A stretch of 64,000 nt of DNA from Mactra quadrangularis (GCA_025267735.1 CM046299.1:39198887-39262886), one strand, 5' to 3'. Positions 38,211 to 51,008 are shown, numbered from the stretch's first letter. Translations and numbers: made by a program. The notes: generated from the sequence alone by a model not told the origin.

Positions 38211-38681
38211 CAGTGACGCATACATTAACCCTATTGACTTAAATACTTAATACAGTACCTCTGTACTCTGAATAAAAATAGTTAGAGTAAAGCTACCGTC
38301 CCATAAACATAAAAATAGCTGTGAGGGCACCGTACGTGCGCCGTGCGATCAAGCTCCGAAAGGACCCGTACGAACTCTTGCATACCTGAATGGACTGTTA
38401 CGTTTTTACCAGGGTCCGTAAGATAAGGCCAGGATAGACGTATCAGTTTCAAAGTCAAATCGTGAACAAAATCGTGGCCGAATATGGATTAAACTTGCAT
38501 ATCTTCCAGCTACGGCTCTGTACTGATGTGTTGATTAGTGCCATGTGTGTACCGTCACCTTGATAAGCAAGGCTTCCCACGGCCTACAACAAGCCACGAT
38601 TTTATGGGACTGAGGCATAAGAGGAATATCTAACAAATATTAAGTATTTAAATTAGTGGGATAAATGTATGCACCTCTGAC
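38211..38681. mobile_element. TIR element family F, copy with nested GC-richer core
   Basis: Terminal inverted repeats of ~35 bp: GCATACATTAACCCTATTGA and TTAAATACTTAATA at the left, inverted as TATTAAGTATTTAA and GTGGGATAAATGTATGC at the right. Inside, GTCCCATAAA (38301) and TTTATGGGAC (38604) bound a more GC- and CpG-rich core, which looks like a second element inserted into the first. Confidence 0.6.
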
Positions 38682-39577
38682 AGTGGAATAAAATTTAACA
38701 ATAATTTCAGATTGCTTCATGCTTGGAACCCCTAAAGCAATACAGTCTTACACAGTCATTATGAAATTCAAGTGGTATAATCTGCCAGGTAAAGCTTACA
38801 CCTTAAATTTCAAGTAAAGTATCCAAGCCAACTGCTAGAATTGTATAGAACTTTTAAAATAAGGCGTGGTGGTACTTCATTTCCAATGAAATAAGTAATT
38901 TATAAATTTTCTGATTGATTTTCACCTATTAATACTCAAGCGACTCACCTGTTAGAAAAATCTCATCTATTTGATATACTGAGTATAAAGTAAAAGTCAT
39001 GAAATACATTAACATCAATATATCATAAAAAATACTCTAAAATAATATCTCAATGACAGATATTCAAGTGAAACCAATTTGTTTTACATCTGTTTAGTGT
39101 TCAAGTAGGAAAACTTATCTATAACCTTAAAACAACAGCACAGTTTGTTATTAAACAAAACTACAGTCTAATGGAGGCATGGTCAATTTTGTGAAGTAGA
39201 GGCATACATTATAAAACATATGTAATTGTGAAAGGTTACCATAACACTTAGATTGATCAACATTGTTAATGTGTTCTGATGATAAACATGAAATACAAAG
39301 TGTTTCCATATCTTAAACACCACGATTATGTTCCACAAAAAATATACTAGAATACAGGGTAGCATTGAATCAGTACTATCTACTCAAATATTACTGAAAA
39401 TGAAATCTCAAATTTATTACAAGGAGTGGATAACACAGATAAATCTTAAAACACTTTCAAATAGAACATAAGATTACCCTATTTAGATATGCACAGCCAT
39501 GGTCTAAATTGTGTCAATAACAATTATCAAGTAAATATTCTTTAATATTATTTTATCAGTACAATATTAAAAGCCAT
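38682..39577. other. No gene recognised
   Basis: AT-rich sequence with no identifiable feature. Confidence 0.35.
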
Positions 39578-39869
39578 CTGGCTAGCTTATTTGGTAGCGC
39601 GTAAGTCTACTGATAGAGTAATCTGAATCCCGGGTGGGGCATACTTTCATGGAGCAAGGTCATTTAATAATTTCTATGTCCATTCTCCCTTCTACCACTG
39701 ATTCTGTAGGGCAGCCACTTACAGAATATGCACCTAGGAATAGGTTAACAGCTAAATCAAGAGATTTAGTCTTTTTAGAAATGGTGAGTTTGTTGACGGA
39801 CTGCTGTGATATGACCAATACAATGTGTTGCAAGGGCATAAAACCCTACCAAAAAAAAGAAGATTTTTT
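39578..39869 (+). mobile_element. SINE family B
   Basis: Box A (GCTAGCTTATTTGGTAGCGC) and box B (ATCTGAATCCCGGG) head, full body (CATTCTCCCTTCTACCACTG, GTTAACAGCTAAATC) and A-rich tail after TAAAACCCTACC. The 85-codon open frame inside parallels the one in the 23.9-kb copy and reflects shared SINE descent. Confidence 0.7.
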
Positions 39870-40274
39870 ACACCACTTCAACAATATTTAAGTCATAGTG
39901 ACCTTAAACTGTACTCTTAACAAATAATAACATAACCTTCCTCAAGATGTCTGTGAGTTCTTCACACAGGGAGGTAAAAAAACAACAATCTTCTGTAGAA
40001 TGTTCAAGGAAGAGCAAGATAACATGCTACCAAAGGAAATGTAGAAAAACAGCAGTAAGCGATGTAACAACTTGTTTTTTCCTTACATATCAAAGGTAAG
40101 ACATTATTATCATGTTTATTAAAGGTTGATTCAGAGTAACAACAAGACTTCATACTTTCTATCAATCATTCTAGAGTGAACCTCTTGGCATCAAACACGG
40201 GGTACTCCCTATATATAAAAGACTATCAGAAGTACACTAAAGTACCAACTATAAGGAATCAAACATCTACAATT
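39870..40274. other. No gene recognised
   Basis: AT-rich sequence with no identifiable feature. Confidence 0.3.
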
Positions 40275-40350
40275 TGATGGGCCAACACAAAACTAGTCTA
40301 ACTACATGTAAATAAAGAAGAATGTAGTCTAGTTTTACAATGACTCTTAA
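40275..40350 (+). mobile_element. Tiny palindromic MITE family G, copy
   Basis: AAAACTAGTCTAACTACATG then TAAATAAAGAAG in the centre, with TAGTCTAGTTTTACAATGAC as the inverted right arm. Confidence 0.55.
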
Positions 40351-41834
40351 AATTTGCATTTTTCTTGTACTGGGTGTGTTAATCATTTTTTTCTTGAATA
40401 ATGATTGATGCAAACATAATGTGGTTTTTTTAATAACATAAATAATAATACTAAATTACATATTACTAAATCACTTCTGCGATAGGAACATACAATGCAA
40501 TCACACATTGTAACATACTTTGTTTCTAAACATTTAAATGAAGTTGTGGATTCTGTATGTAAGTGCCATAAGCAAAATAATCAGAGAAAGTTAGTTTTCC
40601 CTGACATAACTACGTACAGGTGACTGGCACAGTCTCAGTCCACTAAAAGCACTATACTGTCGACTGTGTTTAGATTTTTCAAGTTTTCAACCTAATATAT
40701 TCCAAACTGTACATAAAAAGATACAGGACACACCTTTAACCCCTGGTATTTACATATGTATAGTAGCTGAAGAGTACTTTATCTAGTTAGTACTTATATG
40801 GTAAGCAACTTTATAGCTTAAACCCCAAGTCATAAGGCTTTTGACATCTACTAATGGATTTCTCAGGGATTTTTAGACTTCCTACGATTTCACCGAAAGG
40901 CTTAAGTTATACCACAAATCGAAAACTATCAACGAAAATCCCAGACCAGTTTAACCTGAGGAGTGATACATGTATCTCTGATTTACTACACAGTAAATTT
41001 CTAGGCAATAAATGTTGCTCTGTCATCTAACTTCTGTCATCACCGACCTTGACAGGGTTTACTTATATTGATAAGCGTGTGGAAGGGGCGTAGTAAAATC
41101 TAGTTAATACACTAAGCAGTATACATAGTGATCAGAGGAAAATAAAATCTTTATAATATGTGCCAGTAATACAGGGTAGAATAAACACTTTGCCCGCATT
41201 TTTGCTCTGCTAGATTTTGTACTTGAATCTAATGTGTAAGGCGTAATCATTAGTATGGATTTGTTAGGTTTCAAAGTGCACGAAAGTCTTTCTGTATTTC
41301 AATACTTTGATTTACATAGCTTATGAAGGAATCTTTTTTGATGATTAAAGTGCAGTCAATATACATGGTTCAACAGAAATATAATTTTTCTTCACTTGAA
41401 CCTTACCGCACTTGTACAGCAATCACTAATAGCTTATTTTTTTCTCAAGAAAATTAGCAGTGCCTCGGGAGGGGGTTCTTAACCAGGCTCTTTTGAATTC
41501 TCAAAAAGTGTCTACCACACTAATTTCCTTTCAAAGTTTCAATGTACATACAATATATTAAACAGGTGTGTAGACATTACCAATTGCTAACTCAATTTCT
41601 GAAAACCACAGAAAAGATTCAATAAATCATAGGAAGTCAGCAAACAGAGGCTAATCAACAAAAATGAGGTACAAAATAATGATAAAATCAAATCAAAAAC
41701 AGAGTTTATCAAACCACCTGTATATCAGAATATATTTCATAACTGTAGAGTAATCAGATAAAAATCTAAAAAGATATATTACAGAGTATGGAATCATCTT
41801 AGACTCTTTGAAAATCTTGGAGTCTATTAATATA
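40351..41834. other. No gene recognised
   Basis: AT-rich sequence with no identifiable feature. Confidence 0.4.
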
Positions 41835-41843
41835 CAGTACCTT

Positions 41844-42189
41844 CCAAAAGTTCCAGAGCCACCCAGCAAGCTCAGTTGATAGCATGCAAGTCTACTGATT
41901 GAGGGCTCGTGGGTTCGATTCCTGGACAGAGCATACTTTCGTGGAGCTTGGTTATGAAATTATTTTTACGGCCATTCTCCCTCCTACCAATGATTTTAAA
42001 TTATGTAGGGCAGTTGTCAGTCACTGACGAAAGTATGCACCTAGTAGTTGGTTAACAGCTAAATCCAGAGATTTAGCTATTCCAGGAACAGTGAGTAGGT
42101 TAACTAACTGCCATTATATGCCCTATACAATGTGTTGCTACCACGTTAAACCCAACAAAAACAAACAAAAACAAAACAACCAAAAGTTC
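41844..42189 (+). mobile_element. SINE family B with perfect 10-bp target-site duplication
   Basis: CCAAAAGTTC lies at 41844-41853 and again at 42180-42189. Between them is the best-preserved SINE B in the window: box A (AAGCTCAGTTGATAGCATG), box B (GGGTTCGATTCC), body, and tail GTTAAACCCAACAAAAAC. Confidence 0.9.
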
Positions 42190-42249
42190 TTGGACGAATG
42201 AAATTTTTGAGAAAATTAATCATGCATAACACAAGTAGTTTGACTATGA

Positions 42250-42397
42250 TATTGTTCGTTTTTTCTCAACTGTCAAAGCATGAATAATTTCACAGTGACT
42301 TCGTGCTCTTTGTCTAACACTTGTGGTATTGAGATAGTGTGTAATCATTTATCGTGAAATTTTTCGAACTTTGACAGTTGAGAAAAAACGAACAATA
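42250..42397. repeat. 29-bp perfect inverted repeat (148-bp hairpin)
   Basis: The arms 42250-42278 and 42369-42397 are exact inverses (core TTCTCAACTGTCAAAG against CTTTGACAGTTGAGAA). The 90-nt loop has a further short pairing, AATTTCAC / GTGAAATT. It lies inside the mariner-type MITE and could be a smaller nested MITE. Confidence 0.8.
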
Positions 42398-42562
42398 ATA
42401 AAAGCTTATTAATATATTATAGTTTGAATCCTATGTGGATAAACTTCCTACTGCTTATTTTGAAACTTGCTAAGATGACCCTTTGTTTCCTTGTTCATGG
42501 GTAAATGTGAATTGTTTTATCCTGAAAACATGTTTTTGTCCAAGTACTTATGGAGAGCACTG

Positions 42563-43762
42563 TATATCTTATATTTCATAGATCTCGCAATTATTATTAT
42601 CCAATCATCATAGGTCATTACGTTATTTCTTGATAACAAATAATGAGAGGATTTCCATTCAAATTTAACAAAGATCTTTTTATTCAAATCAAGTTTAACT
42701 AGCTTGAAGTTAAAGTGGAGTCAAGCTTGGAATGATGTGAGTCAAGTCAGAATGTGAGATAGAAAGGCATGATTGATAAATCAGAAAATCTAAACTTATC
42801 TGCCTGCTTCTCCTCTATATTTAGCCTTTGTGATCTAATAATTTAGGTCGCTGACCTTAAATCACTTAACTGCTTACTGATAGACAGTCATGGGTTTGAG
42901 CCCAATTCAGATTTTTGATGTTTATACATAACAAGTAGGCATCAACCAACACGGAAAGGAAGTACAATATATATTAAGTATTTCCAGAAATATTGGTTAG
43001 GTGAACTGTACATATGAACAAAATCAAACTGATCATTGTCCAATACAATCTTGGTCTAACTTAATATAAATAAAGTAACATGTATACAATCATTTTGAAT
43101 CAAAAACATGTAGTGGTGAGTCCCCTATGCACAGAAAGCACAAGAAAGCCATTTCATTAACTAACTAAAATAAGTACTTCTTGTTCGTTTGTTATTCATA
43201 TCAACAGCTAAGATCATTTAACGAGCATGAATTTCATAGAATGGGAGAAAAACCAAGTTCTCAATTTTCCACAAAAATTATTAACAATACAACAACTTTT
43301 GGAGAAATGAATGCAGCCAGTATCACAAATGATTGGAAATTCTTGATTTCCAGTCAGCATACTTTAACTTATATTAATCTCCCTGACAACCATTCCTCTG
43401 TTTATCCCAGCACAATGCAACAAAAGATAAAGTTCTACTATAAACTAGGTTCTAGACATGATTCCAATCAATTATAAAACAGTCTATCAAGTAATTACCT
43501 GTCCAGTAATCATAACTTCACCACCCCACCTACAATTACTTTTGATTAGGAAGTTAAACGCTATAACATTATCAATTGTATTACATGTAAAGAATCAAAG
43601 AGCTGAAAGCTTTGAAGTCAAACTAACCAAATTCTTTGAAAGAAAACAGTTTTACTTCAATATACTGTCAAAGTCTAATGAAATTAACTAAATAATATTA
43701 AGCTCAATTCTGAAATAAGTTATTACCACTTTGATGGTTCTATTGGTAAATTTTTCATTATT
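42563..43762. other. No supported gene; weak tRNA-like patch and a 98-codon open frame
   Basis: A box-B-like GGGTTTGAGCCC at 42894-42905 suggests a decayed SINE head starting near 42850. The open frame at about 43181-43477 has a pyrimidine-rich CAG acceptor-like site at 43199-43208, but no homology or partner exon is seen. Confidence 0.35.
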
Positions 43763-44040
43763 ATTTTTTTTTGTAGTTGGGTTTAACGCTGTAGCAACAT
43801 ATTGTATAGGTCATATAACAACGGTCATTCAACCTACTCACTGTTCCTGGAAAGGCTAAATCTCTGGAATTAGCTGTTAACCAACTACTAGGCGCATACT
43901 TCTGTCAGTGATTGACAACTGCCCTACATAATTTAGAATCATTGGTAGGAGGAAGACTGGCCGTAGAAATAATTTCATGACCAACCTCCACGAAAGTATG
44001 CCCCTACCGGAGCTCAGACCAACTGAGCTTGCCTGGCGGC
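43763..44040 (-). mobile_element. SINE family B
   Basis: The inverted tail (GTTGGGTTTAACGCTGTAGC) is at the left, the body follows, and a partly deleted tRNA-like head (CAAGCTCAGTTGGTCTGAGC on the minus strand) is at the right, directly abutting a family F MITE. Confidence 0.7.
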
Positions 44041-44159
44041 TGTCTGTGGGGCATACATAAACCCCACTGATTTAAATTCTCAATTCATATCAGAAGTGAG
44101 AACAGAAATTCTGTAACCATATTTAAATCAGTAGAGTAAATGAAAGTGCTACTGACAGT
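44041..44159. mobile_element. MITE family F, short copy (~119 bp)
   Basis: GCATACATAAACCCCACTGA then TTTAAAT at the left pairs with ATTTAAATCAGTAGAGTAAA then TGAAAGTGC at the right. These are the same termini as 38211-38681 with almost no interior. Confidence 0.6.
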
Positions 44160-45978
44160 AAATTTTTTATCAATACATCACTAATGAGACAGCTTCTTGG
44201 TCCTCAAGCACTAAGCTACATGCATTAAAATAAAATGTCTTGCTGAAAAAAAGGAATCAACAAGATGGCTTTAATTTTTTCTGTTCAACTCAGAGCTAGC
44301 TAACAGTCTAACATCATAGTTACTTGGCCACAGCAATTCCTGCAAAAATTTATGGACAAATCTTATGAAATGACCCAACAGAGTATCTTAATTATTTATT
44401 GATACCATTCAATCATTATTTAAACTCTAGCACAAAATTGTACACTCTAACTTATAAAGACATATAATAGTCAAAAAGACATGTGTGTATCAAATCACAG
44501 AATGGTTTAAAATCTAAATTGGCTCACATTAATCTACCACAGAGGAAGTACTTTGAATCAAATATAATAGCCTTCTTCCTTAACACAAAACTTTTTCAAT
44601 ATTATGCAATAACCAAAGCACTGAAATAAATTAAGCATTTTAGTGAATCATTCTTTAATAAAAATCTGATGAAAATTCTTAAATATTCATGCAGTATTAG
44701 TACAAATAACAATACAATATTGACACAGCAAATGGCATGAGGCTTGAAATGTTGTCCTTTAAGGACCATCTGCAAACCAATTACCAAGACCAAACACTTA
44801 AAGTAGAAGAATGAACAGCTTAACATTAATTGTTACAGCTGTATTATCGAGTTGAATTCATGATTGTTCTTCAAGGGTTTCTCAAGTATTTCAGTAACCA
44901 ACAGAGGAAATGCATCTAAAATTTCATTTTTTCATTCATACACTCAATGAGCATGAAACGTGCCAAATACATTATTACTTTTTTGTTGTAGGGCAAAAAC
45001 TTAAGCATGGTGCCTATCACAAAGCTAATCATTTCTCAGATATTAAGTTTGGTGTTTAAGAGTGGGTGAAGGGGATGGTCAAATAGTGTTCAAGGATCAA
45101 AAAGTACTAAAATGAAGCCATATGAAATATATAGCAACGAGATTGAATGCATTTCAATTATTTTGAGACACTAGGAGTGAAGTTGGTGACACTACACAAA
45201 GACAAAGAGCATTCAATGATAACTATTTGCACTACATTGTAGATGGGAAGGAGGTTCTGAAGTGAGCTAGGGGTCAAAATGGCCCTAGATCACCCAACTG
45301 AGTTCAAAAGTGTTATCCACAAAGTCTCTGACCATACTTTAATACTTTTTTACCCAGTGACCTAGCCGTTTCTCAAACATGGCTAATTGTCCTACTCGAG
45401 CTTTCATTGTATTGAATGTACTGATCATATCTAATTACAATTGGAGCTTGAGAGTATTCAAAAACAAAGTATTGAAGGATGATAGAAAGAAATGAAACGG
45501 GAGGCAAATTGTATGTACTTAACATTGCACTATCATAACTTCATAGAAGATATAGTATTGCTTCTATTCAAATGCAGCATTTACCCCCCTTTACTTCAGA
45601 ATTATCATTTTTAAGGCATTGAAAATATTCGACTTAAAACTTTGTGTTAACGTCTGCATTTATTTCCTAGTGATAGAATTTCCGGACAGATTCCCCGTGA
45701 AGTAATATACAATATGTCTGTATCATCAAAATGCTAGATTAGCACTCAGCAAGCTACATGTTTCAAGGACAAACAAACCATGCGCCTGACTTCCTATAAG
45801 CTCTATATTAAGAACGTCATTAAAGCTAAGCTCTGTAGATTACAAGGGATACACATTTCAAGGTAAACAAAAAAGTGATATCTAGTGTCTGAAATGAATG
45901 ACAACATTTGCTATCACTTGTCTAATACTTGTCTAATGTTCTCACTGTACCAACAAAAAGTATCAATACCTTCTTATA
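44160..45978. other. No gene recognised
   Basis: AT-rich sequence with no identifiable feature. Confidence 0.4.
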
Positions 45979-46353
45979 CAGTATCTACCTAAAGTTTGAA
46001 GACATTTTAACTTTGTGGACCTACTGAATAGCTTTTATCTAAAATTTGATAACTGTTTATTTTGAACATTTTTTTTAGTTTTGCATCATTTTTGGTTATC
46101 ATTTTTCTTTTTATTGAGACTACAAAAATAGCCTATAAACTATGTTATGGAAAATAATTACAATAAACATGTTTTTTTAAGGTTAACGATGTCTGCTGCT
46201 GAATCTTATTAAAATGCTGTACTAATGATATTCGTTTTCATTTTATCATAAACCATACTTAAATATATCAAAAATAATGTTTCTACAAAATAATCATTAA
46301 AATTCAAGAATTGTAGAAAATTTCTTTTGTCTCTAAACTTTCGGTGGGTACTG
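45979..46353 (+). mobile_element. mariner-type MITE family M, copy 3 (375 bp)
   Basis: The best-delimited copy: TIRs CAGTATCTACCTAAAGTTTG and (inverted) CAGTACCCACCGAAAGTTTA, with TA on both sides (45977-45978, 46354-46355). There is no coding capacity. Confidence 0.8.
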
Positions 46354-48580
46354 TACATAACATAATGGTGTTTCCTGATAAAATCAGTATATCAATCATA
46401 TCCTGGGTACATTATAGTCTATCACTGGGCTTTGTTGCACATGCATATACATTCAGAATATATAAAATGCACATAAATTTCATTAGGTACAGACATATCA
46501 GTTAACCTAATAAATGTCCGTAACTTTGTTGTTTTCATGCAATATAACAGCAGAAACATGCATTTTATTTACAAATCACATCTGGTTTTAGCTTTTGTAA
46601 TGTTTTTACACATAATTCATTTATTAGATGTAGCTGATAAAAGCTTATAACAGATGTGACAAAAAGTATTTAGTACTAAGTGGTAAAATTATGATGGAAG
46701 GAAATATCATTCATGGTGAGTACCATAGGCTATACAAAATTAAGCCAAATGTACACTGAAGAATTAAAGCCACTACATGAAGATATTTTCATAAACAGTA
46801 AACTTGAAAACTGTTTTACAAACGTGAAGTTATCAGAGTATAACATGCATTAGAGACACTATAAACTGTTCAAACAATTCTGCTTTCTAAATTTGAATTT
46901 GATATTGTGTCCATTTCATAAAAAAGTGGGCTTCTTTTATAAGGGCACACTATATTTACTTATACACTAATGCTCAATGTACCTGATGAAATTAGTGAAT
47001 AAAGAATAATTAACCATCTTGAAAAAAATCATCAGATAAGTCAAGCAGTACATGCTTGGAAACACCAGAATTAAGATGCATAGAAATAAATCAAACAAAA
47101 ATCACACATGTAAGGAAATGGTAAAAGCTGAGATTAAAAGCTGTTAAAATAGAGCACACATCAATTCCTAGTTTTACCATATATAGGAGTGCCATGCACA
47201 GCCAGACGATCATATATAAAAACCATTATAACATCATGTTACCACGTAGACCTACATTATAACAACTTTTATAGTTCTAATATCCAGTTCACATAATTAC
47301 AGCGGAAACCCATCTTGTAGACGAGGGCAATCACTTGACTATTTCCTGTTACATATAATGTGATTGCCTGGTCTTATTCCTGTCACATCCTGGTCTTACA
47401 CTTGTGTATTTGTAAATAGAACCATTCAAAGACATTTTAAATGTAACCATTTGACCTTGTTTTTCGTAAACTAATTATAATGATTCTTAAAGCAACGTTA
47501 ATAGTACAAAATTTGGAGTAAACAAAAAATGTGCTCTGACGTCATAATTTGAATTGGTTTTTGAGTGGGTTGATAGTTCCTTGGTTACATTGCATAACAA
47601 CTTCAAATAATCTCTCCCACACTGATTTCTTTATCAAACTATGACTTGAACTAGATCATATTATTTTAGCTCAAAAAAACAATTGAATGTGTTTTTTGGT
47701 ATTATTCTGTGTACAGTAACAATACCAGTGAAAGCCTGGGCCGTGGCAGAATGCAGGAAATTAAAATCTATAGATCTTGCACCATTTATGGCTGAACATA
47801 AATAATTGGTACTTAACAATAATTTGACTCCATAGAGGGAGAAATACGTTGTCAGCTCCTCGTCAAAAGTAAACACTAAGAATAAAGACCTTAGTACATG
47901 ATTATTAGAATCTATGGGAAATTATTTTCACAATTTGGTATATATAAGAACTTATAATCATCTTACAATGGTATTTAAGGGGTAGACAGAAAATGAGAAT
48001 TTCACAAACAAAACAAAATTTCCAGGAAATGAATCAAAGACAAAAACCCTTAGAGTTAGTGACCTCCAACACACAGAGAGAAAAATAACAAGAAAGGAAA
48101 AACTAATGGTAAAACAATATGCTCAAGCTATAGTTAATGATGGGCAGGTCATCATTACTTTGCATAATAAGGCTTATAGAACAAACAACAAACACAACTG
48201 CTTATCATCAATAATACTTAAGTTCTAGTAGATAATCATGCAAGGTAAATGTACCATTGTTTATTCTAAAACACTAATTGGTTCTTGTACCGATGTCAGG
48301 AGCCAATCTTTATGTACTAATTGCCTTTATAATAATACTCTCCATACAGAACCTACGTAATCTTATTATTTAAATACAAGACAGACCCTGATTAAAACTA
48401 ATCCATTCTGTTATACAACTCATTATAAAAACAATAGCAATTAAGATTATATTAATCTGAAATGTCTGGAAATCTCAAGATTAATTGTATAAACAAAGAC
48501 TTTCAGGCACTCTGTCTGGCATTATACACATGCAGTTTTGTACGTTGGCATCCCACGTATAGGTAATATAAGAAAAATAT
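46354..48580. other. No gene recognised
   Basis: AT-rich sequence with no identifiable feature. Confidence 0.4.
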
Positions 48581-48657
48581 TAGATGGTTCAATGCAAAAA
48601 TAGACTAACTACATGTAAATAAAGAAGGAAATAGACTAGTTCTACACTGACCCATTA
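48581..48657 (+). mobile_element. Tiny palindromic MITE family G, best copy (77 bp)
   Basis: TAGATGGTTCAATGCAAAAA then TAGACT at the left; AGACTAGTTCTACACTGACC then CATTA at the right. The centre, ACATGTAAATAAAGAAG, is shared with the 40.3-kb copy. Confidence 0.6.
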
Positions 48658-49359
48658 AAATTATCATGCTGATGCATTAGAAGCATAAAAAGTGGAAAGA
48701 AAAGCAAAATATTTACTTACATTATTTTGTTATCAGGAAATTTACTCTGCATCAAACTTCTAGTCTACAAGCTATGACAATATATTGGCTGAATCCACTT
48801 CCGTACATCTGTTCCACTGTGGATTATGACCAGCTTTCAAAGAAGAGAATCACCAGTTGTGTCCAGGATTTGTAGCCTGAATGGTTGATTCAAAATCCGT
48901 ACTGGTACTCACTGGACTATGTTTAACTGTTGGTCAAAATGTTCAGATTCCTCAATTCTGTAAAACAATAATCAAGTTGCTAATAACCAATTTCAAGCTA
49001 TTATATTGTTCAGTTTTATTAACCTGTCACAACTTAAATTATTACACAGGATATATTTAGATTGTGACAACGTAACAGATGTTATGTTGCCTCAAATAGA
49101 AAGATAGCTTAAAATACTCGTACAAAATACAAATACACATATTATAAGTATAAAACAATAATGAACTTGCCCTTGATTAACTTTCATATTGGTTATTGGA
49201 TAAACTCAACAAAGTAACGTTTTTCAGAACATATATGTATAATGTTACAGGAAATTTGTAAATTAGGTTATTTGTAAAATGCTTATAACTTAGACATTTT
49301 ATGAATTGCAAGGCCACTTAAGGCATTTTGTAAAATGGTTAAAATTCCATGGCATCTTA
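48658..49359. other. No gene recognised
   Basis: AT-rich sequence with no identifiable feature. Confidence 0.3.
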
Positions 49360-49913
49360 CACAAGAGCTGTCAGAGGAGACAGCATGCTCGACTAAGTAA
49401 GTATTTGTCACAGGAGATGTGGTTGATGATAAGTAACATACATATTTTGAAATTTGGAAATACAATGTATAACCTTAACAAATTTAAAGTAAAAAACAAA
49501 AATACTTTAAAATTTTAAGTTCATGGGAGACAATTTTGAAAAAAATGTATTTGGATTTATGAACCATGTCACATAAGACAAGGTTGATAATAAGGAACAT
49601 ATATTTAATGTTTGAAGTCAATACCTAAAGAAATAAAACAGTTGCAGTAAAAACAAATTTTTTTTTTAATTCTAAGTTCAAGGGGGATAATTCAGAAAAA
49701 AATGTATTTGGAGTTATGAACCTTGTCACATGAGATGAGGTTGATAATAAGGAACATATATTTAAAGTTTGAAGTTGATACCTTAGGAAATTAAAAAGTT
49801 ATACATGTAGTAAAAAAATTTTTACTGCATAAAAACTTTAATCAGAAATGTGGCGCGGAGGCTAGGGCAAGTAGGAGAGCTATCCATTTACTTCGTAAAG
49901 TCTAGCTAAAAAT
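49360..49913 (+). mobile_element. Tandem-core element related to K, with a different core
   Basis: The left end, CAAGAGCTGTCAGAGGAGAC then AGCATGCTCGACTA, and the right end, AAAGTCTAGCTAAAAA, parallel family K. The core is unrelated: about 2.5 units of ~157 bp (AAGTTCA starts at 49517 and 49674). Shared words include GGTTGATAATAAGGAACATA. Confidence 0.65.
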
Positions 49914-50519
49914 ACCTGACAAATTAATATTTTTCTGGGTGTACATTGCTTAATTAATTTTATGATACATTAATAAACAATTAAAACTTGGTCTAGTAAA
50001 CTTTCATTTGGTCAAGTAAAAAATTACATTTCACAGGACCGAATGTCCAGTGCTAATTAAAGTTTGTTGTGAAGACAGCAAGACCGATACAGATTTTAAA
50101 TTTATGTGACTGAATCCATCATTTATAGATTCATAGATATTAAATATCATCATGACCTTACAGAGGAAGCTGACTAATAGCACAGAAGCATACAAATCAA
50201 TAAAATAATCAGTTTACAAATTATTCTCCTTAAAGTCAAGTTGTCATCAGATGGCATGGACTAATACACTGACCTGACAATTCAAACTATACTTGACACA
50301 AGGTAAATTATTACTTGACATGCACATTATGTCATTATATGGCCATTAATTCTAGTACAAGTATTCTAAATATAATACAGACAATTGATTACATTGATAT
50401 TATAGGATGTTTATATCAACTAAATGGAATCTTCATGTCACCATGGCTATATTTGTACTGACTACAACTACCATTATACTAACATGTTTTATCTTCATTG
50501 TGAAACAAGCTCTTACAAC
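49914..50519. other. No gene recognised
   Basis: AT-rich sequence with no identifiable feature. Confidence 0.35.
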
Positions 50520-50697
50520 TTATATTAAATACTTTGGAGTCTGCTTCCTGGTTTCCGAGTGTTGAGCTAGTAGGATAAAGTTTCTTGATCAAGGTCCAAA
50601 CAGATAGGTTTTGGGTGAGATTTGAACCAACGCGAACCTGGCTATCAAACGATTACCAATCCAATGTTGTAAACGCTTGGCCACAACCACTCCTATC
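50520..50697 (-). mobile_element. tRNA-Ser(GCT)-like sequence, SINE head or tRNA pseudogene
   Basis: The minus strand (50697 to 50612) reads GTGGCCAAGCG (box A/D arm), then TTGGATTGGTAATCG, like the serine GCT anticodon arm with GGT replacing the anticodon. A long variable arm and GGTTCAAATCTCACC (box B/T arm) follow. The acceptor stem does not pair well and extra sequence follows, so a functional tRNA gene is unlikely. Confidence 0.5.
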
Positions 50698-50727
50698 ATT
50701 AAACATCATCATACTACAAACAGAAGA

Positions 50728-51008
50728 TTGTCCAGTTGGCTCAGTTGGTGATCTGACTGAATCCAGGGGTCCTGAGTCCTTTTCTCATGCAGGACCTACA
50801 TACCTTTGTGGAAATTGATAATGAAATATTTCCTACAGTCATTTTTTCACCTACCTTTGTATCAAGGCAATTGTCGACCATTGGTGAGGGTAGCACTTAG
50901 GACTTGATTAAAAGCATAATAGGTCAAGAGATCTATGTCAATCCAAGCGAGTTTGGTGACTGGCCACAGCAGTTTGACAAACAGTTGAAATATAACATTA
51001 AAGCACAT
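50728..51008 (+). mobile_element. SINE family C, copy 2
   Basis: Box A TTGGCTCAGTTGGTGATC, weak box B GGTCCTGAGTCC, then GCAGGACCTACATACC, TGAAATATTTCCTACAG and GAGATCTATGTC. This is the same order as at 7258 and 51834. Confidence 0.5.

Larger units (their letters stand above)
41835..42562 (+). mobile_element. mariner-type MITE interrupted by SINE B
   Basis: The left end CAGTACCTTCCAAAAGTTC and the right end GTACTTATGGAGAGCACTG are imperfect TIRs flanked by TA (41833-41834, 42563-42564). SINE B is inserted 19 bp from the left end, duplicating 10 bp. Without it the element is ~390 bp, close to family M in size and terminal sequence but with a different interior. Confidence 0.7.
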
